A DNA stretch of 64,000 bases from an uncultured Paracoccaceae bacterium (GTDB lineage Bacteria; Pseudomonadota; Alphaproteobacteria; Rhodobacterales; Rhodobacteraceae), in assembly GCA_947500775.1 (NCBI GenBank), contig CANMTD010000004.1:186001-250000 (forward strand). Reading direction: 5' to 3'. The translations under genes were made by a program, and so were the position numbers. Below, in pieces: positions 63,674 to 64,000 of the stretch (position 1 is its first letter; each line of letters starts with the position of its first letter). The notes beneath the pieces were generated by a model, which saw nothing but the letters and a program-made list of their open reading frames with translations, had not been told where the DNA came from and searched no databases.

Positions 63674-64000
63674 ATGAACCTTTTTGACGGCACCGCAAAA
63701 CTGATGACCATGTCCGATCAGGCATGGGCGCGCCACGCCAACCCCTGGAGCGTCTATACCCGCATGGCCACCCTGCCGCTGGCCGCCCTTGCGGTCTGGA
63801 GCCGCCTTTGGCTGGGCTGGTGGGCGCTGATCCCCATCGGGCTGGTGATATTCTGGGTCTGGATCAACCCGCGCCTGTTCGGCGTGCCCGCCCGGACCGA
63901 CAACTGGGCCTCGAAGGTTACTTTCGGCGAACGGGTGTTTCTGAACCGCAAGGCGGTGCCGATCCCGGCCGCGCATGTCCGTTGGGGGTACGGGCTGTCG
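63674..64000 (+). CDS. DUF6653-like membrane protein (3' end outside window)
   Basis: An open frame of 109 codons runs off the right edge without a stop. Translation starts MNLFDGTAKLMTMSDQAWAR, then HANPWSVYTRMATLPLAALAVWSRLWLGWWALIPIGLVIFWVWINPRLFG: two hydrophobic segments with the aromatic-rich pattern I associate with the DUF6653 family. Function unknown. Divergent from the thioredoxin-TPR gene across 101 nt. Confidence 0.75.
   Translation, partial: MNLFDGTAKLMTMSDQAWARHANPWSVYTRMATLPLAALAVWSRLWLGWWALIPIGLVIFWVWINPRLFGVPARTDNWASKVTFGERVFLNRKAVPIPAAHVRWGYGLS

Noticed and set aside
1-64000. tRNA, rRNA, CRISPR arrays, insertion sequences, prophage, restriction-modification or toxin-antitoxin loci
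   Set aside because: None found on inspection of the gaps and coding regions; all sizeable gaps were read on both strands.

Overview
The window is a GC-rich, gene-dense stretch of chromosome from an alphaproteobacterium of the Rhodobacterales, most likely a roseobacter-type Rhodobacteraceae; the genus is not resolved. The indications are gene order (rsmB, a heparinase II/III protein, purH, lspA; rpsO-pnp; the trio thioredoxin / Lon-N domain / Trm112), the VIT-ferritin iron exporter MbfA with an iron-control-element-like site, DUF3035, DUF1674, a MutL that carries its own endonuclease motif, and many 4-nt ATGA gene overlaps. I see no rRNA, tRNA, CRISPR array, insertion sequence, prophage or integrase.

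Layout. 1-8.8 kb: 5' part of zapE, an MFS carrier, then a tightly overlapping minus-strand run (fghA, yaiI-like, HAD phosphatase, ornithine cyclodeaminase family, alpha/beta hydrolase), an AEC carrier, mbfA, a tiny exported peptide and a TetR regulator. 8.8-14.5 kb: a ClpP-like protease and a complete branched-chain-type amino-acid ABC transporter (substrate-binding protein, two permeases, two ATPases) preceded by a stand-alone Lrp ligand-binding domain. 14.5-26.7 kb: cytochrome c', then a long minus-strand housekeeping array read from rsmB through the heparinase-like gene, purH, lspA, a DUF3035 lipoprotein, an M16 peptidase pair and mutL to rmuC. 26.8-38.5 kb: dapB, and a mainly plus-strand information-processing block (rbfA, truB, an MscS channel, rsfS-rlmH, rpsO-pnp) interrupted by small or poorly known genes (59-aa ORF, DUF1643, RTX-repeat protein, DUF5665).

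38.5-43.5 kb: a self-contained divergent L-idonate/D-gluconate locus (gnd-idnD on minus; idnO-gluconokinase-LacI regulator on plus) with a GntR-type palindrome in the shared promoter; it encodes every step from L-idonate to ribulose 5-phosphate but no transporter. 43.5-52.9 kb: a dienelactone-hydrolase-like protein, 1-Cys peroxiredoxin, aldehyde dehydrogenase, RluA, GFA and LysE proteins, free-Met-sulfoxide reductase, thiolase, an RsbV/RsbW-like pair and a gamma-glutamyltransferase. 52.9-64 kb: hspQ, a lytic transglycosylase lipoprotein, lolA, ftsK, a dapC-like aminotransferase, an amidase, a UbiH-type monooxygenase, Trm112, Lon-N, a thioredoxin-TPR protein and the start of a DUF6653-like gene.

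Most of the window is ordinary chromosome. The points that deserve a second look are mostly small: the exported Pro/Thr-rich peptide flanked by a repeated TetR-like operator, the ICE-like site at mbfA, the 19-codon ORF overlapping the rsfS start, a 59-aa gene beside an AT-rich island, the Lrp domain coupled to an amino-acid transporter, an SD-sequestering hairpin before the STAS gene, and two long inverted repeats with no assigned role. I did not find a convincing wholly new multi-gene system.
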